NCBI GenBank assembly: GCA_003248965.1
Contig: QFQU01000004.1
Location: forward strand, 133,863-197,862
DNA from: Brevundimonas sp.
Lineage (GTDB): Bacteria > Pseudomonadota > Alphaproteobacteria > Caulobacterales > Caulobacteraceae
Length of the DNA stretch: 64,000 nt
Direction of reading: 5' to 3'
Part shown: positions 33,817-43,117 of the stretch, piece after piece
Layout: every line of letters begins with the position of its first letter
How positions within the stretch are numbered: the stretch's first letter is position 1
Program-made: the position numbers and the translations under genes
The notes under the pieces: model-generated
What the model was told of the DNA's origin: nothing
What the model saw: only the letters and a program-made list of their open reading frames with translations
Database searches by the model: none

Positions 33817-34794
33817 ATGGCTGATCTGGCCCCCGGCGTCGTGACCGTTATCGGTGGATCGGGCTTTATCGGATCGCAGGCGGTGCGCGCCCTGGCGCGT
33901 CGCGGCTGGCGCATCCGCGTCGCCGTTCGCAATCCGGTTCTGGCCATCGAGGTCCAGACCGCCGGCGACCCCGGCCAGATCCAGTTCACCCGCTGCGACG
34001 TGACCGATCCCGACGATGTCGCCGCCGCCCTGCGCGGCGCCGATGCGGTGGTCAATCTGGTCGGCGTGCTGCACGACGGACGCGGCAAGCGCGGCTTCGA
34101 CACGGTTCACGTCCAGGCCGCACAGATCGTGGCCGAGGCCGCCCGCGCCGCCGGCGTCAAGCGTCTGGTGCAGATGTCGGCCATCGGCGCCGATCCGATG
34201 TCCAAATCCGCCTACGGCCGTTCCAAGGCCAAGGCCGAGGACGCCGTGCGCGCCGTCTATCCCGACGCCGTCATCCTGCGGCCGTCGCTGGTGTTCGGGG
34301 CCGACGACGGCTTTTTGAACCGGTTCGCCGCCCTGGCCGCGATGTCGCCTGTCCTGCCCCTGATCGGCGGCGGCGAAACCCGGTTCCAGCCTGTCTATGT
34401 CGGCGATGTCGCCGAGGCGATCGCCCGGGCCGTGACCCACGCCGACGCCGCCGGCCGCACCTATGAGCTGGGCGGCCCGCGCGTCTACAGCTTCCGCGAA
34501 ATCCTGGAGCTGGTAAACCACGAGACGGGCCGCAATCGCCTTCTGGCGCCTCTGCCCTTCTTCGTCGCCAAGCCTCTGGGCGGCCTGTTGGAACTGACGG
34601 GAATCGTGGGCGTGACCCCGCCCCTGACGCGCGATCAGGTCTTCATGCTGGAGCATGACAACGTCGTCGCCGACGGCGCCGCCACCCTGGCGGACCTGGG
34701 CGTCCAGCATCCGAACGGCATGGAGGTGATCGCCGCCTCCTATCTGTGGAAATACCGCGTCGGCGGACAGTTCGCCGAATCTCCCGCGCTTTGA
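33817..34794 (+). CDS. Complex I NDUFA9-like NAD(P)-binding protein
   Basis: The 325-residue protein is an extended SDR of the NDUFA9 group. VTVIGGSGFIGSQAVRALARRG (about residues 9-30) is the Rossmann GxxGxxG. LVQMSAIGADPMSKSAYGRSKAKAE (about 124-148) has Tyr and Lys of YxxxK in altered form, and LRPSLVFGADDGFLNRFA follows. In mitochondria and alphaproteobacteria such proteins support complex I assembly or function. Its stop overlaps the TTG start proposed for recQ. Confidence 0.88.
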   Translation: MADLAPGVVTVIGGSGFIGSQAVRALARRGWRIRVAVRNPVLAIEVQTAGDPGQIQFTRCDVTDPDDVAAALRGADAVVNLVGVLHDGRGKRGFDTVHVQAAQIVAEAARAAGVKRLVQMSAIGADPMSKSAYGRSKAKAEDAVRAVYPDAVILRPSLVFGADDGFLNRFAALAAMSPVLPLIGGGETRFQPVYVGDVAEAIARAVTHADAAGRTYELGGPRVYSFREILELVNHETGRNRLLAPLPFFVAKPLGGLLELTGIVGVTPPLTRDQVFMLEHDNVVADGAATLADLGVQHPNGMEVIAASYLWKYRVGGQFAESPAL

Positions 34795-36662
34795 GCCTTC
34801 AGGCTTCGCAGGTCGAACGCCCGACGCTGGACGACGCCCGCGCCCTGTTGTCGCGGGTCTGGGGGCATGCCGATTTTCGCGGGCTTCAGGGCCAGGTGGT
34901 GGAAACGATTCTGGCCGGCGGCGACGTTCTGGCCGTTCTGCCGACCGGCGGCGGCAAGAGCGTCTGCTATCAGATTCCCGCTATCCTCCGTCCCGGCCTG
35001 GGTCTGGTCGTCTCCCCGCTGATCGCCCTGATGACCGACCAGGTCGAGGCGTTGAAACAGCAGGGCGTGGCCGCCGCCCGGCTGGATTCCGGCGTGTCCC
35101 TGGACGAGCGATCGGCCATCTGGCGCGCGGCGCGCTCGGGCGAGCTGGATCTGCTTTACGTCTCGCCCGAAGGTCTGGCGGCGGGGGCCATGATGGATCG
35201 TCTGGCCGAACTGCCCCTCAGCCTGATCGCCATCGACGAGGCCCACTGCGTGTCCCAATGGGGTCACGACTTCCGCCCCGACTATCGCAACCTGGGACTT
35301 CTGGCCGAACGGTTTCCCGATACGCCCCGCATCGCGGTGACGGCGACCGCCGACGCCCGCACCCGCGACGACATCCTGCGCTCGCTCCGGCTGGAGGGGG
35401 CGCGGGTCTTCGTCGACAGCTTCGCCCGTCCGAACCTGCAACTGTCGGCCGCGCGCAAGGAGAACGCCTCGCGCGCCAGGACCGACGCGCGGGTCATCGA
35501 ACTGGTGCGCGAACGGCGCGGCAAGTCGGGCGTGGTCTATTGCGGCAGCCGCGACGGCTGCGACCGCGTGTCCCAGGCCCTGCGCGACGCCGGAACCAAC
35601 GCCATCGCCTATCACGCCGGCATGGACACGAAAGAGCGCGACCGGCGGCTGGAACGCTTTCTGGCCGAGGAGGGCGCCGTCATGGTCGCCACCATCGCCT
35701 TCGGCATGGGGGTCGACAAGGCCGACGTGCGCTTCGTCATCCACGCCGATCCCCCCGGCAGTCTTGAGGCCTATTGGCAGGAGATCGGCCGCGCGGGCCG
35801 CGACGGCGAGCCGGCCGAGGGGATCACCCTGTACGGCCCGTCGGACATCGCCTGGTCTCTGCGTCGTCTGGACGGCCGCCCGATGGCCGAGGAGGTCAAA
35901 CAGGTCCAGGTCCGCAAGACCCGCCAGCTGTTCGCCATGCTGGACGGCGCCGTTTGTCGGCCCCAGGCGGTGCGTCGCTATTTCGGCGAGCAGGACGCAG
36001 GCCCTTGCGGCGTCTGCGACGTCTGCGGGGATCCGCCCCAACTTTATGACGCCACCGTGCCCGCCCAGAAGGCTCTGGCGGCGGTGCAGCGGCTGGGCGG
36101 CCGCTTCGGCCGAGGCCGCGTGGTCGATCACCTGACCGGCCGCACCAAGGACGTCCAGCCGTGGGAACAGGCGCTGTCGACCTGGGGCGTCGGCGCGGAC
36201 ATCTCGCCGAACGGCTGGCGCGACATCGTCGACCACCTGCTGTTCGAGGGGCTGCTGGCCGAAGATCCCAACGACGGCAAGCCGCTGGTCGGCCTGGGCG
36301 ATCCCGAGGCCGTGCGCGCGGTCTACAAGGCCGAACGCCGCATCGAGGTCCGCCGCGCTCCGCCCAGCGCCGCCGCCTCGACCCGCCGCCGCGACCGTTC
36401 GGGCGAGGGTCGCAACGCCGCCCTGGAAACGATGGACGCCGACGTCCGCGCCCGGTTCGAGGCCTTGCGCGCCTGGCGCCGCGACCGGGCATCGGAACAA
36501 CATGTCCCGCCCTATGTCATCTTTCAGGACAAGACCCTGCTGGAGATCGCCCACGCCGAACCGGGCGACCTGATCGCCCTGGGCGCCGTTTCCGGCGTCG
36601 GCCAGTCCAAGCTGGACCGTTACGGCAAGGGCGTGCTGGAGACGCTGGCCGCAGTCGGGTGA
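34791..36662 (+). CDS. recQ: ATP-dependent DNA helicase RecQ
   Basis: The 623-residue helicase has Walker A TGGGKS (about residues 52-57), DEAH (149-152), the aromatic-rich HCVSQWGHDFRPDY loop, helicase motif VI QEIGRAGRDGEPA, a zinc domain with CGVCDVC and an upstream Cys in AVCRPQ, a winged-helix region and a C-terminal HRDC domain (about 555-620). It unwinds 3'-5' for repair and recombination. The start is uncertain: TTG 34791 overlaps the preceding stop (TTGA); a GTG at 34746 would add 15 residues. Confidence 0.95.
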   Translation: MSLQASQVERPTLDDARALLSRVWGHADFRGLQGQVVETILAGGDVLAVLPTGGGKSVCYQIPAILRPGLGLVVSPLIALMTDQVEALKQQGVAAARLDSGVSLDERSAIWRAARSGELDLLYVSPEGLAAGAMMDRLAELPLSLIAIDEAHCVSQWGHDFRPDYRNLGLLAERFPDTPRIAVTATADARTRDDILRSLRLEGARVFVDSFARPNLQLSAARKENASRARTDARVIELVRERRGKSGVVYCGSRDGCDRVSQALRDAGTNAIAYHAGMDTKERDRRLERFLAEEGAVMVATIAFGMGVDKADVRFVIHADPPGSLEAYWQEIGRAGRDGEPAEGITLYGPSDIAWSLRRLDGRPMAEEVKQVQVRKTRQLFAMLDGAVCRPQAVRRYFGEQDAGPCGVCDVCGDPPQLYDATVPAQKALAAVQRLGGRFGRGRVVDHLTGRTKDVQPWEQALSTWGVGADISPNGWRDIVDHLLFEGLLAEDPNDGKPLVGLGDPEAVRAVYKAERRIEVRRAPPSAAASTRRRDRSGEGRNAALETMDADVRARFEALRAWRRDRASEQHVPPYVIFQDKTLLEIAHAEPGDLIALGAVSGVGQSKLDRYGKGVLETLAAVG

Positions 36663-36742
36663 TGACGCCCCATGACGAGGCGCAATTGGCGAGGTTCCGG
36701 CACCCTGCTACGCTTGGCTCAAGACGATCAAGGTGACTGAGT

Positions 36743-38269
36743 ATGAAACGATTTCTGGCGGCGGGCTCGGCCTGTCTGGCGATGGCGAGCGCGGCCCAGG
36801 CGCGAGTTCAGGAGCAAGGCCTGCCCCAGGCTGAGACGGCGGAAGCACCCAAGCCGATGGACCAGCCTCGCGACTGGTCGGCGACCTTGATTCAGGACGC
36901 GACAGGCCTGCACGATATCATCGTGGACAGCCATCCGGGGGCGTACGATCCCCTCAATCCCGCCTTCCGACCTCGGCTGGACCAAGGGCTGGCCGTCGCG
37001 CTCGAACGCGCGAAAAGGACGACCGACGCAGGCGGTTGGTGGTGGGCGCTGCGGGCCTATGTCGCCAGCTTCGAGGACGGCCACGTCGGTATTAACGTCA
37101 CTCAGCCGGGTTACGGTTTCCCCACGCGCTGGCCCGGTTTCCTGACCGTCTTTCGCGGCGCCGATCAGGTGGTGGCCGACCGTGACGCGACCGATCCCTC
37201 GACCCCGCCGCTGGACGCCCGGCTGATCGACTGCGACGGCGTGGCCGCCGAAACCCTGGCCGAACAGCGCATCGGCCAATTCCGCGGCCGCTGGTTCCTG
37301 GAAGCCCAGCATGTCCTCTTCGGAGACTGGCTGTTCCTCAGCGCCCAGAACCCATGGATCGACGAAATGCGCCAGTGCCGGTTCGAGGCCGATGGCGCTA
37401 CCAAGTCCTACACCCTGAACTGGCGGGCCACGCCCGATGATCTGGGCGCGCGCCGCGCCCGGCTGATCCAGAGCGCCTCGATCGACTTCGGACTCAAACC
37501 TCTCGACGACGGTGGTTTCTGGATTTCGACGCCGTCGTTCAACGGCGATCCTTCCAGCGAAGCGTACGCCAAGCTGACCACCCTGATCGCCGACATGCAG
37601 GCGAGACAGCCGGCTTTGCGCGCGGCCTCCTATGTGGTGCTTGACCTGCGCCGAAACGGCGGCGGCTCCTCGCACTGGAGCGAACTGATGGCGCAAATCC
37701 TGTGGGGCGACGACTGGATGGCCGCTCACTCGGACCAGACGGTTCAGGCGGTCGAATGGCGCGCATCGGACGACAACCTGGCCCAGATGTCGAGCTTCCT
37801 CGACCAGCTTCGCGCCGCAAACGGCCAGCCCCAGATGATCACCTGGGCCGAAAGGGTCGTGACCGGCATGAAGGCGGCGAAGGCTGCGGGCCAGGTCTAT
37901 TGGCGCGACGCAAACGACGACAGCGCCGCCTCGTCCGCTGCCCCCCCATCTGTGCCACAACTGATGTCGGGCCGGGTCTACGTTCTCACCGATTCCAGTT
38001 GCGGCTCGGCCTGCCTCGACGCCGTGGATCTGTGGAAGACCGCAGGCGCCGTCCAGGTCGGGCGCGAGACCTCGGCCGACACCGTCTATATGGATATCCG
38101 CAATCCGGTCCTGCCCAGCGGCCTGGCCCAGATCGCCGTGCCGATGAAGGTCTATCGCGGCCGCGCGCGGGGCAATAACGAACCGCAGCGCCCCGACCGC
38201 CTGTTCGAAGGCGACATGGCCGACGATGCAGCCTTGCACGCCTGGATCGCGGACCTCGCCGTGCACTAG
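36743..38269 (+). CDS. Secreted S41 (tail-specific protease-like) family protein
   Basis: The 508-residue protein has a signal peptide (to about residue 20). Near the N-terminus is the helix and FEDGHVGINV segment typical of S41 peptidases. A PDZ-like middle is followed by the S41 core: VVLDLRRNGGGSSHWSE (about 296-312) and VYVLTDSSCGSACLDAVDLW (about 413-432), where the nucleophile region reads SSCGSA instead of the usual STASAAE-type sequence. It may be a protease or an inactive relative. It is convergent with the hydrolase gene that follows. Confidence 0.8.
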   Translation: MKRFLAAGSACLAMASAAQARVQEQGLPQAETAEAPKPMDQPRDWSATLIQDATGLHDIIVDSHPGAYDPLNPAFRPRLDQGLAVALERAKRTTDAGGWWWALRAYVASFEDGHVGINVTQPGYGFPTRWPGFLTVFRGADQVVADRDATDPSTPPLDARLIDCDGVAAETLAEQRIGQFRGRWFLEAQHVLFGDWLFLSAQNPWIDEMRQCRFEADGATKSYTLNWRATPDDLGARRARLIQSASIDFGLKPLDDGGFWISTPSFNGDPSSEAYAKLTTLIADMQARQPALRAASYVVLDLRRNGGGSSHWSELMAQILWGDDWMAAHSDQTVQAVEWRASDDNLAQMSSFLDQLRAANGQPQMITWAERVVTGMKAAKAAGQVYWRDANDDSAASSAAPPSVPQLMSGRVYVLTDSSCGSACLDAVDLWKTAGAVQVGRETSADTVYMDIRNPVLPSGLAQIAVPMKVYRGRARGNNEPQRPDRLFEGDMADDAALHAWIADLAVH

Positions 38270-38297
38270 GGTCTGTTCGAAACCGCTCTGCCTCAGG

Positions 38298-39218
38298 TCA
38301 CGTCAAAAACCGTTCCACCACGTTCAGGAAACGGGCGGGCTGGTCGGTCATGACCTGGTGTTCGGCGCCTTCGATCCGCTCGAACCGGGGCGGATCGGGC
38401 AGGGCGGCGAAGCCGTAGCGATACAGGCCCTCCAGCCGGTTGCGGGGATTGTCGGGATCGGGCGTCCAGCCATAGACGACGGTGACAGGCGCGCGGATGC
38501 GGCCCAGACGCGGACGCAGATCGACGGTCAGGGCTTCGTACAACCCTTGCGCCAGCACACGTCGGTCGCCGCCCTGCAGGTTCAGGCCGCCGAACACCAT
38601 GTCCCCGGCCAGGCCCAGGTCGCCGCCCATCCCGGCCACCTGCGTCTTCAACGCCTGATCGCCGAAAAGCATCAGGGCCTGATAGCCCAGGCGCGCCAGG
38701 GGCTCGATCTCGGCGGGTGTGACGCGAGAATCGACCAGGGCCGGAAAGAAGGGGGCGGAATCCACCACCATGACCCGTCCGACGCGGTCGCCCAGGTCGG
38801 AGGCGACGCGCAGGGCGATCTGGCCGCCCAGCGAATGGCCGACCAAGGCGGGGCGGACCAGCCCCTGATCGCGGATGTAGCGTTCGATCTCGGCCGCCGC
38901 CGGGGCCGACAGGGCGCCCTGGGCGTTGGCTTGGGGATCGGTGCGGCCGAATCCGCGCAGTGTCACGAGATGGACCCGGTAACGTCCGGCCAGCCGGTCC
39001 GCCGTCGGTTTCCAGGCGTCGCCGGTGGAGCCCAGACCCGGAATGAAGATCACGTCCGGCCCCCGCCCATAGGCGTCGACCAGGATACGGTTGGACTGGA
39101 AGGCCGGCTTGACGGCGGTGAAGGGCAGGGCCGGCGGCGTCTGGGCGCAGGCGGGCAGCGCGCCCCCCAGGGCCAGGGCGACGGACAGGACAAGGGCGGG
39201 CGGAAATCGGCTCATCAT
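38298..39218 (-). CDS. Exported alpha/beta hydrolase
   Basis: The 306-residue protein has a signal sequence ending in LPACAQ, with a possible lipobox (GALPAC). The alpha/beta-hydrolase fold shows VIFIPGLGSTGDAW (oxyanion loop), nucleophile elbow LVGHSLGGQIAL (Ser near residue 133), the acid loop in VTVVYGWTPD and catalytic His in EGAEHQVMTDQP. The substrate is unknown; esters or lactones are typical. An in-frame second Met two residues on is an equally good start. Confidence 0.85.
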   Translation of the reverse strand: MMSRFPPALVLSVALALGGALPACAQTPPALPFTAVKPAFQSNRILVDAYGRGPDVIFIPGLGSTGDAWKPTADRLAGRYRVHLVTLRGFGRTDPQANAQGALSAPAAAEIERYIRDQGLVRPALVGHSLGGQIALRVASDLGDRVGRVMVVDSAPFFPALVDSRVTPAEIEPLARLGYQALMLFGDQALKTQVAGMGGDLGLAGDMVFGGLNLQGGDRRVLAQGLYEALTVDLRPRLGRIRAPVTVVYGWTPDPDNPRNRLEGLYRYGFAALPDPPRFERIEGAEHQVMTDQPARFLNVVERFLT

Positions 39219-39276
39219 CCGCCCCTAACGCCGGATCGCGGCGATCGGTTGACGCCCTTGCGGCCGCGACCCGGAG

Positions 39277-40065
39277 TCAGCGCCCCTTGAAGTCGGGTTT
39301 GCGCTTCTCGACGAAGGCGGCCATGCCCTCCTTCTGGTCCTCGAAGGCGAACAGGGAGTGGAACAGGCGGCGTTCGAACTGGACGCCTTGGGTCAGAGTC
39401 GTCTCCAGCGCGGCGTTGACCATCTCCTTGTTGGCCATGACCGCCAGCGGGCTTTGCGAGGCGATCCGGGCGGCGATCTTGCGGGTCTCGTCCAAAAGGG
39501 TCTCGTGGGGGAAGACGCGCGAGGCCAGACCGGCGCGCTCTGCTTCTGCCGCATCCATCATCCGGGCGGTCAGGACCATGTCCATGGCCTTGGACTTGCC
39601 GACCAGACGGGTCAGGCGCTGCGAGCCGCCGATGCCGGGCGCGACCCCCAGATTGATCTCGGGCTGGCCGAACTTCGCCTTCTCCGACGCCACGATGAAG
39701 TCGCACAGCATGGCCAGTTCGCAACCGCCGCCCAGGGCGAAGCCGTTGACGGCGGCGATGATCGGCTTTCTGAATCGGGTGATGCGGTCGTGGCCGAGGG
39801 CGAAATAGTTGCCCGTGTACATCTGGGCATAGGTCTGGTCCGCCATCTCCTTGATGTCGGCGCCGGCTGCGAAGGCCTTTTCGCCCGCGCCGGTCAGGAT
39901 CAGACAGCGCACGCTGTCGTCCTGTTCGACGCTGTCGAGAAAGTCCGCGAGGTCCTTGAACAGGGCCGCGTTCAGGGCATTCAACGCCTCGGGCCGGTTC
40001 AGGGTGACGACGGCGTAACCGTCGGCGTGGCGTTCGATCAGCAGGTTGGCGTAGGCGTCGGCCAT
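39277..40065 (-). CDS. Enoyl-CoA hydratase
   Basis: This 262-residue crotonase hydrates trans-2-enoyl-CoA in fatty-acid beta-oxidation. Motifs are AFAAGADIKEMAD (oxyanion-hole), NGFALGGGCELAMLCDF (second oxyanion-hole Gly and first catalytic Glu) and FGQPEINLGVAPGIGGSQRLTR (second catalytic Glu). The C-terminal FVEKRKPDFKGR is typical of short-chain hydratase. An AAAGGAGA site precedes ATG 40065. Confidence 0.96.
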   Translation of the reverse strand: MADAYANLLIERHADGYAVVTLNRPEALNALNAALFKDLADFLDSVEQDDSVRCLILTGAGEKAFAAGADIKEMADQTYAQMYTGNYFALGHDRITRFRKPIIAAVNGFALGGGCELAMLCDFIVASEKAKFGQPEINLGVAPGIGGSQRLTRLVGKSKAMDMVLTARMMDAAEAERAGLASRVFPHETLLDETRKIAARIASQSPLAVMANKEMVNAALETTLTQGVQFERRLFHSLFAFEDQKEGMAAFVEKRKPDFKGR

Positions 40066-40124
40066 GGTCAGTCTCCTTTGGCGACGGTCATACAGGGGCG
40101 CGGTCGGGCGATCCAGCGCGCGGT

Positions 40125-40568
40125 CTAGCGACGCGGCATCAGGGCCAGGGTCAGGGCGGCGCGCGCCAGTTCGACAACCACGACCATGGCCAGCAACAGA
40201 TTGGCGGCGATCACCTGGCCGCGCGCGCCCGAAAGGTCCAGCGTCCAGCCGAAGACCGAGGACAGGGCCAGGACCAGGGCCGAGATCAGGACCAGGCCGA
40301 CCAGCAGCATCAGGGCGCCGTGACCCGCCTTCAGCGCCGCCTGCAGCGTCGGCCCGTCGTCCAGCGCCCGCTCGCGACGGCGGAACAGACGCGCGATCAG
40401 GCCGGTGGCCGCGGCCTCGGCCACGGCGGCGACGATCAGGGCCGCCACGAACCACCAGACCAGATCGCTCAGGTCGCCGTCGCGCAGCCCCTGAACGAAG
40501 TGGGCGAAATAGGCGCCCCAGACCAGAACGCCGACCACCAGACTGATCCAGAGATGGATTTTACGCAT
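40125..40568 (-). CDS. Four-helix membrane protein, unknown function
   Basis: The 147-residue protein has four hydrophobic segments: about 5-25, 37-60, 84-104 and 118-140. Between helices 2 and 3 lies a charged cytoplasmic loop (ARLFRRRERALDDGP). I recognise no family. It starts 5 bases after the mutM stop on the same strand, so it is probably co-transcribed with mutM, without an obvious functional link. Confidence 0.72.
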   Translation of the reverse strand: MRKIHLWISLVVGVLVWGAYFAHFVQGLRDGDLSDLVWWFVAALIVAAVAEAAATGLIARLFRRRERALDDGPTLQAALKAGHGALMLLVGLVLISALVLALSSVFGWTLDLSGARGQVIAANLLLAMVVVVELARAALTLALMPRR

Positions 40569-40573
40569 CGGGG

Positions 40574-41437
40574 TTAAGCCTTCTGGCAGGAGGGGCAGTA
40601 GAAGGTGGAGCGGCCGCCCTGGACGATCCGGGCGACGACGCCGGTGCATTTGTCGCCGCGACACGGCTCGCCCTCGCGGCCATAGACGTCGAAACGGTGC
40701 TGGAAATAGCCTTGGCCGCCCTGGGCGTTGGCGAAGTCGCGCAAGGTGGAGCCGCCCGCCGCGATGGCGTCGTTCAGCACGTTGCGGACCTCGCCCGCCA
40801 GCCGCGCCAGCCGCGCCTTCGACACCGATCCAGCCGCGACGAGGGGCGAGATGCGGGCGCGATACAGCGCCTCGCACACATAGATATTGCCCAGTCCGGC
40901 GACGATCCGCTGATCCAGCAAGGACACCTTGATGTTCTGTTTCTTGCCCGCGAAGGCCTCGACCAGGTGGGCGCCGGAAAAGCCGTTGCCCAGGGGCTCC
41001 GGCCCCAGACCCGCGAACCAGGGATGGGCCTCGATCAGGTCGGTCGCGATCAACCCCATGAAGCCGAACCGGCGGGCGTCGGCGTAGCCGATGCGAGTCG
41101 CGGCGCCGTCGCGGATGGCGCAGCCGCTGAAATGTTCGTGCTTGCCCGCGATGGGCGCCGCCTCTTCGAACTCGCCCAGCAGCGTCCCGTCCAGGGTGAA
41201 GCGGCCGGTCATGCCTAAGTGCGTGATCCAGGTCTCGCCGGTGGACAACGGCATCAGCAGATATTTGGCCCGCCGGTCGATCCGCAGCACGGTCGCGCCG
41301 TCCAGCCGTTCGACGAACCGCTCGGGAAAGGGAAACCGCAGGTCGGGCCGGTTGATCCTGACACGCGACAGACGCGCGCCCTCCAGCACCGGCGTCAGGC
41401 CGCGTCGGACGGTTTCGACCTCGGGAAGTTCGGGCAT
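40574..41437 (-). CDS. mutM: Formamidopyrimidine-DNA glycosylase (Fpg/MutM)
   Basis: The 287-residue base-excision repair enzyme removes 8-oxoguanine and formamidopyrimidines and nicks the site. The N-terminus is MPELPEVETVRRGL, with catalytic Pro2 and Glu3. Lys in RRAKYLL (about 58) and the helix-two-turn-helix near LGNIYVCEALYRARISP follow. The C-terminal zinc finger has C259, C264, C281 and C284. It is complete. It is followed immediately by a small membrane protein gene. Confidence 0.97.
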   Translation of the reverse strand: MPELPEVETVRRGLTPVLEGARLSRVRINRPDLRFPFPERFVERLDGATVLRIDRRAKYLLMPLSTGETWITHLGMTGRFTLDGTLLGEFEEAAPIAGKHEHFSGCAIRDGAATRIGYADARRFGFMGLIATDLIEAHPWFAGLGPEPLGNGFSGAHLVEAFAGKKQNIKVSLLDQRIVAGLGNIYVCEALYRARISPLVAAGSVSKARLARLAGEVRNVLNDAIAAGGSTLRDFANAQGGQGYFQHRFDVYGREGEPCRGDKCTGVVARIVQGGRSTFYCPSCQKA

Positions 41438-41452
41438 GGCTGGGGTTCGACT

Positions 41453-43117
41453 TTAACGCCGCATCCCTTTGGAGGCGTCGCGCGCCGGGCCGAACTCGGC
41501 GCCGGGGTTCCAGTCGGGCCATTGGTCGCTGTCGGCCAGTTCGCGGCCCACGGCGTAGATCAGGGCGACGTCTGCGGCTGCGGCGTCCATCCGCCAGGTC
41601 TCGTTCCATTCGTCCGTAGGCTGATGGTAGCGGTTCTGGACATAGTCGCGGCTGGCCGCGCTGGCGCCGGTGAAGCCCGCCGCCGGGAACAGGGCCGGCA
41701 CCCCCTTCAGCGCCAGAGGGAAGTGGTCCGAGCGGTAGAAGGCCCCCGCCTGGGGCGCTGGATCGGCGATCAGCACCCGGCCGGTCGCGGCGGCGTGACG
41801 GGCCAGAATGTCGTCCAGCTGGTTCTTGCCCTTGCCGATGACGACGACGTTGGGATCGACCTCGGTTCCCGGCAGCAGGCTGTCGACATTGATGTCGGCT
41901 ACCGTCGTCTCCAGCGGCCAGACCGGATTGGCGGCGTAGTAGGTGGAGCCCAGCAGGCCCGCCTCCTCGCCCGACCAGGCGGCGAAAACGACCGATCGCC
42001 TGGGACGCGGCCCCTCGGCGAAGGCGTGGGCCAGTTCCAGCAGGGCGGCGACCCCCGTCGCATTGTCCACGGCGGCGTTATAGATTTTGTCGCCCTGGGC
42101 GTTGGGCGTGCCGACGCCGTAACCATCCCAGTGGGCGCCGTACATCACCGTTTCGTTTGGATGTTCCGAACCCGGAATGCGGGCCAGGACGTTTTTGGTC
42201 TCCACCCGGTCGGCGACCTGACCGAAATCGACGCTGAGGGTCAGGCCCGGCAGCACCACAGGGCGAAAGTCGGCGCGGCGGGCGCTTTCCTTCAGGGCGG
42301 CGAAGTCCAGGCCGGCGGCCGTGAACAGCTGTTCGGCCTTGGCCCGTTGAATCCAGCCTTGGAAGGGCGCGCGTTCGGCGTCCGGGTCGGCGCGCACGAT
42401 GTCGAACTTGGGCGCGGCCGACGAATTCTGGAGTGTGGACCAGGGATAGCCGGCCCCCGCCGTCTCATGCACCACCAGGACGCCGGCCGCCCCGCGACGG
42501 CCGGCTTCCAGGAATTTGTAGGTCCAGCGGCCGTAGAAGGTCATGGCCTGGCCGTCGAACATCCCCGCGACGGGATCGCTCGCCGCCGCCTCGAAATCCG
42601 GGTCGTTGACCAGGACGACGATCACCTTGCCGCGCACGTCCACGTCCTTGAAGTCGTCCCACTGACGCTCGGGCGCGGTCGCCCCATAGCCGACGAAGAC
42701 GACGGGGGCGTCCGTCACGGTGATATGGCTGACCGGCCGGTCGCTGGAGACCAGGACGTCCGGCCCGCGCACCAGGTCGATCGCCCGCCCCCCGACATGG
42801 CCCCCGCCATGGCCCCCGACATGGGCGACGATGGTCGCCGGGCCGTCCTGGCGCGTGCGCGACAGATGGGCGACCTGGACGAACGACCCGTCCGGCCCGC
42901 CGCCCTCGGCGCCGGCGGCGCGGAACTGTTCGACCAGCCAGGCCACCGTCTTCTCCTCGCCCGCCGAGGCGGGAGCGCGGCCTTCGAACTCGTCCGAAGC
43001 CAGCACCCGCACCGCCTGGTTCATCCGTTCGGCGTCGATGGTCGGCGCATCGCCGGCCCAGGCGGGCGAGGACAGAACCAGCGACAGGCCGGACAAGGCG
43101 ATCAGGGAAGGGCGCAT
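41453..43117 (-). CDS. Secreted M28 family zinc peptidase with PA domain
   Basis: The 554-residue protein has a signal peptide (to about residue 22, SPAWAG). A protease-associated domain (about 120-260) lies inside the M28 fold. Metal-site motifs are YGAHWDGYGVG (His, Asp), YNAAVDNATGVAALLEL (bridging Asp), WSGEEAGLLGS (Glu) and a late YHQPTDEW (His). A short HVGGHGGGHVGG run near residue 95 is unusual. It resembles glutamate carboxypeptidase-like aminopeptidases. Its start overlaps the upstream flavoprotein stop as TGATG. A second M28 enzyme is at 6779-8383. Confidence 0.92.
   Translation of the reverse strand: MRPSLIALSGLSLVLSSPAWAGDAPTIDAERMNQAVRVLASDEFEGRAPASAGEEKTVAWLVEQFRAAGAEGGGPDGSFVQVAHLSRTRQDGPATIVAHVGGHGGGHVGGRAIDLVRGPDVLVSSDRPVSHITVTDAPVVFVGYGATAPERQWDDFKDVDVRGKVIVVLVNDPDFEAAASDPVAGMFDGQAMTFYGRWTYKFLEAGRRGAAGVLVVHETAGAGYPWSTLQNSSAAPKFDIVRADPDAERAPFQGWIQRAKAEQLFTAAGLDFAALKESARRADFRPVVLPGLTLSVDFGQVADRVETKNVLARIPGSEHPNETVMYGAHWDGYGVGTPNAQGDKIYNAAVDNATGVAALLELAHAFAEGPRPRRSVVFAAWSGEEAGLLGSTYYAANPVWPLETTVADINVDSLLPGTEVDPNVVVIGKGKNQLDDILARHAAATGRVLIADPAPQAGAFYRSDHFPLALKGVPALFPAAGFTGASAASRDYVQNRYHQPTDEWNETWRMDAAAADVALIYAVGRELADSDQWPDWNPGAEFGPARDASKGMRR

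Noticed and set aside
42786..42834. Short His/Gly repeat in the second M28 peptidase as a metal-binding tandem repeat
   Set aside because: It is a single HVGGHGGGHVGG run within an otherwise normal gene; it may be incidental low complexity.
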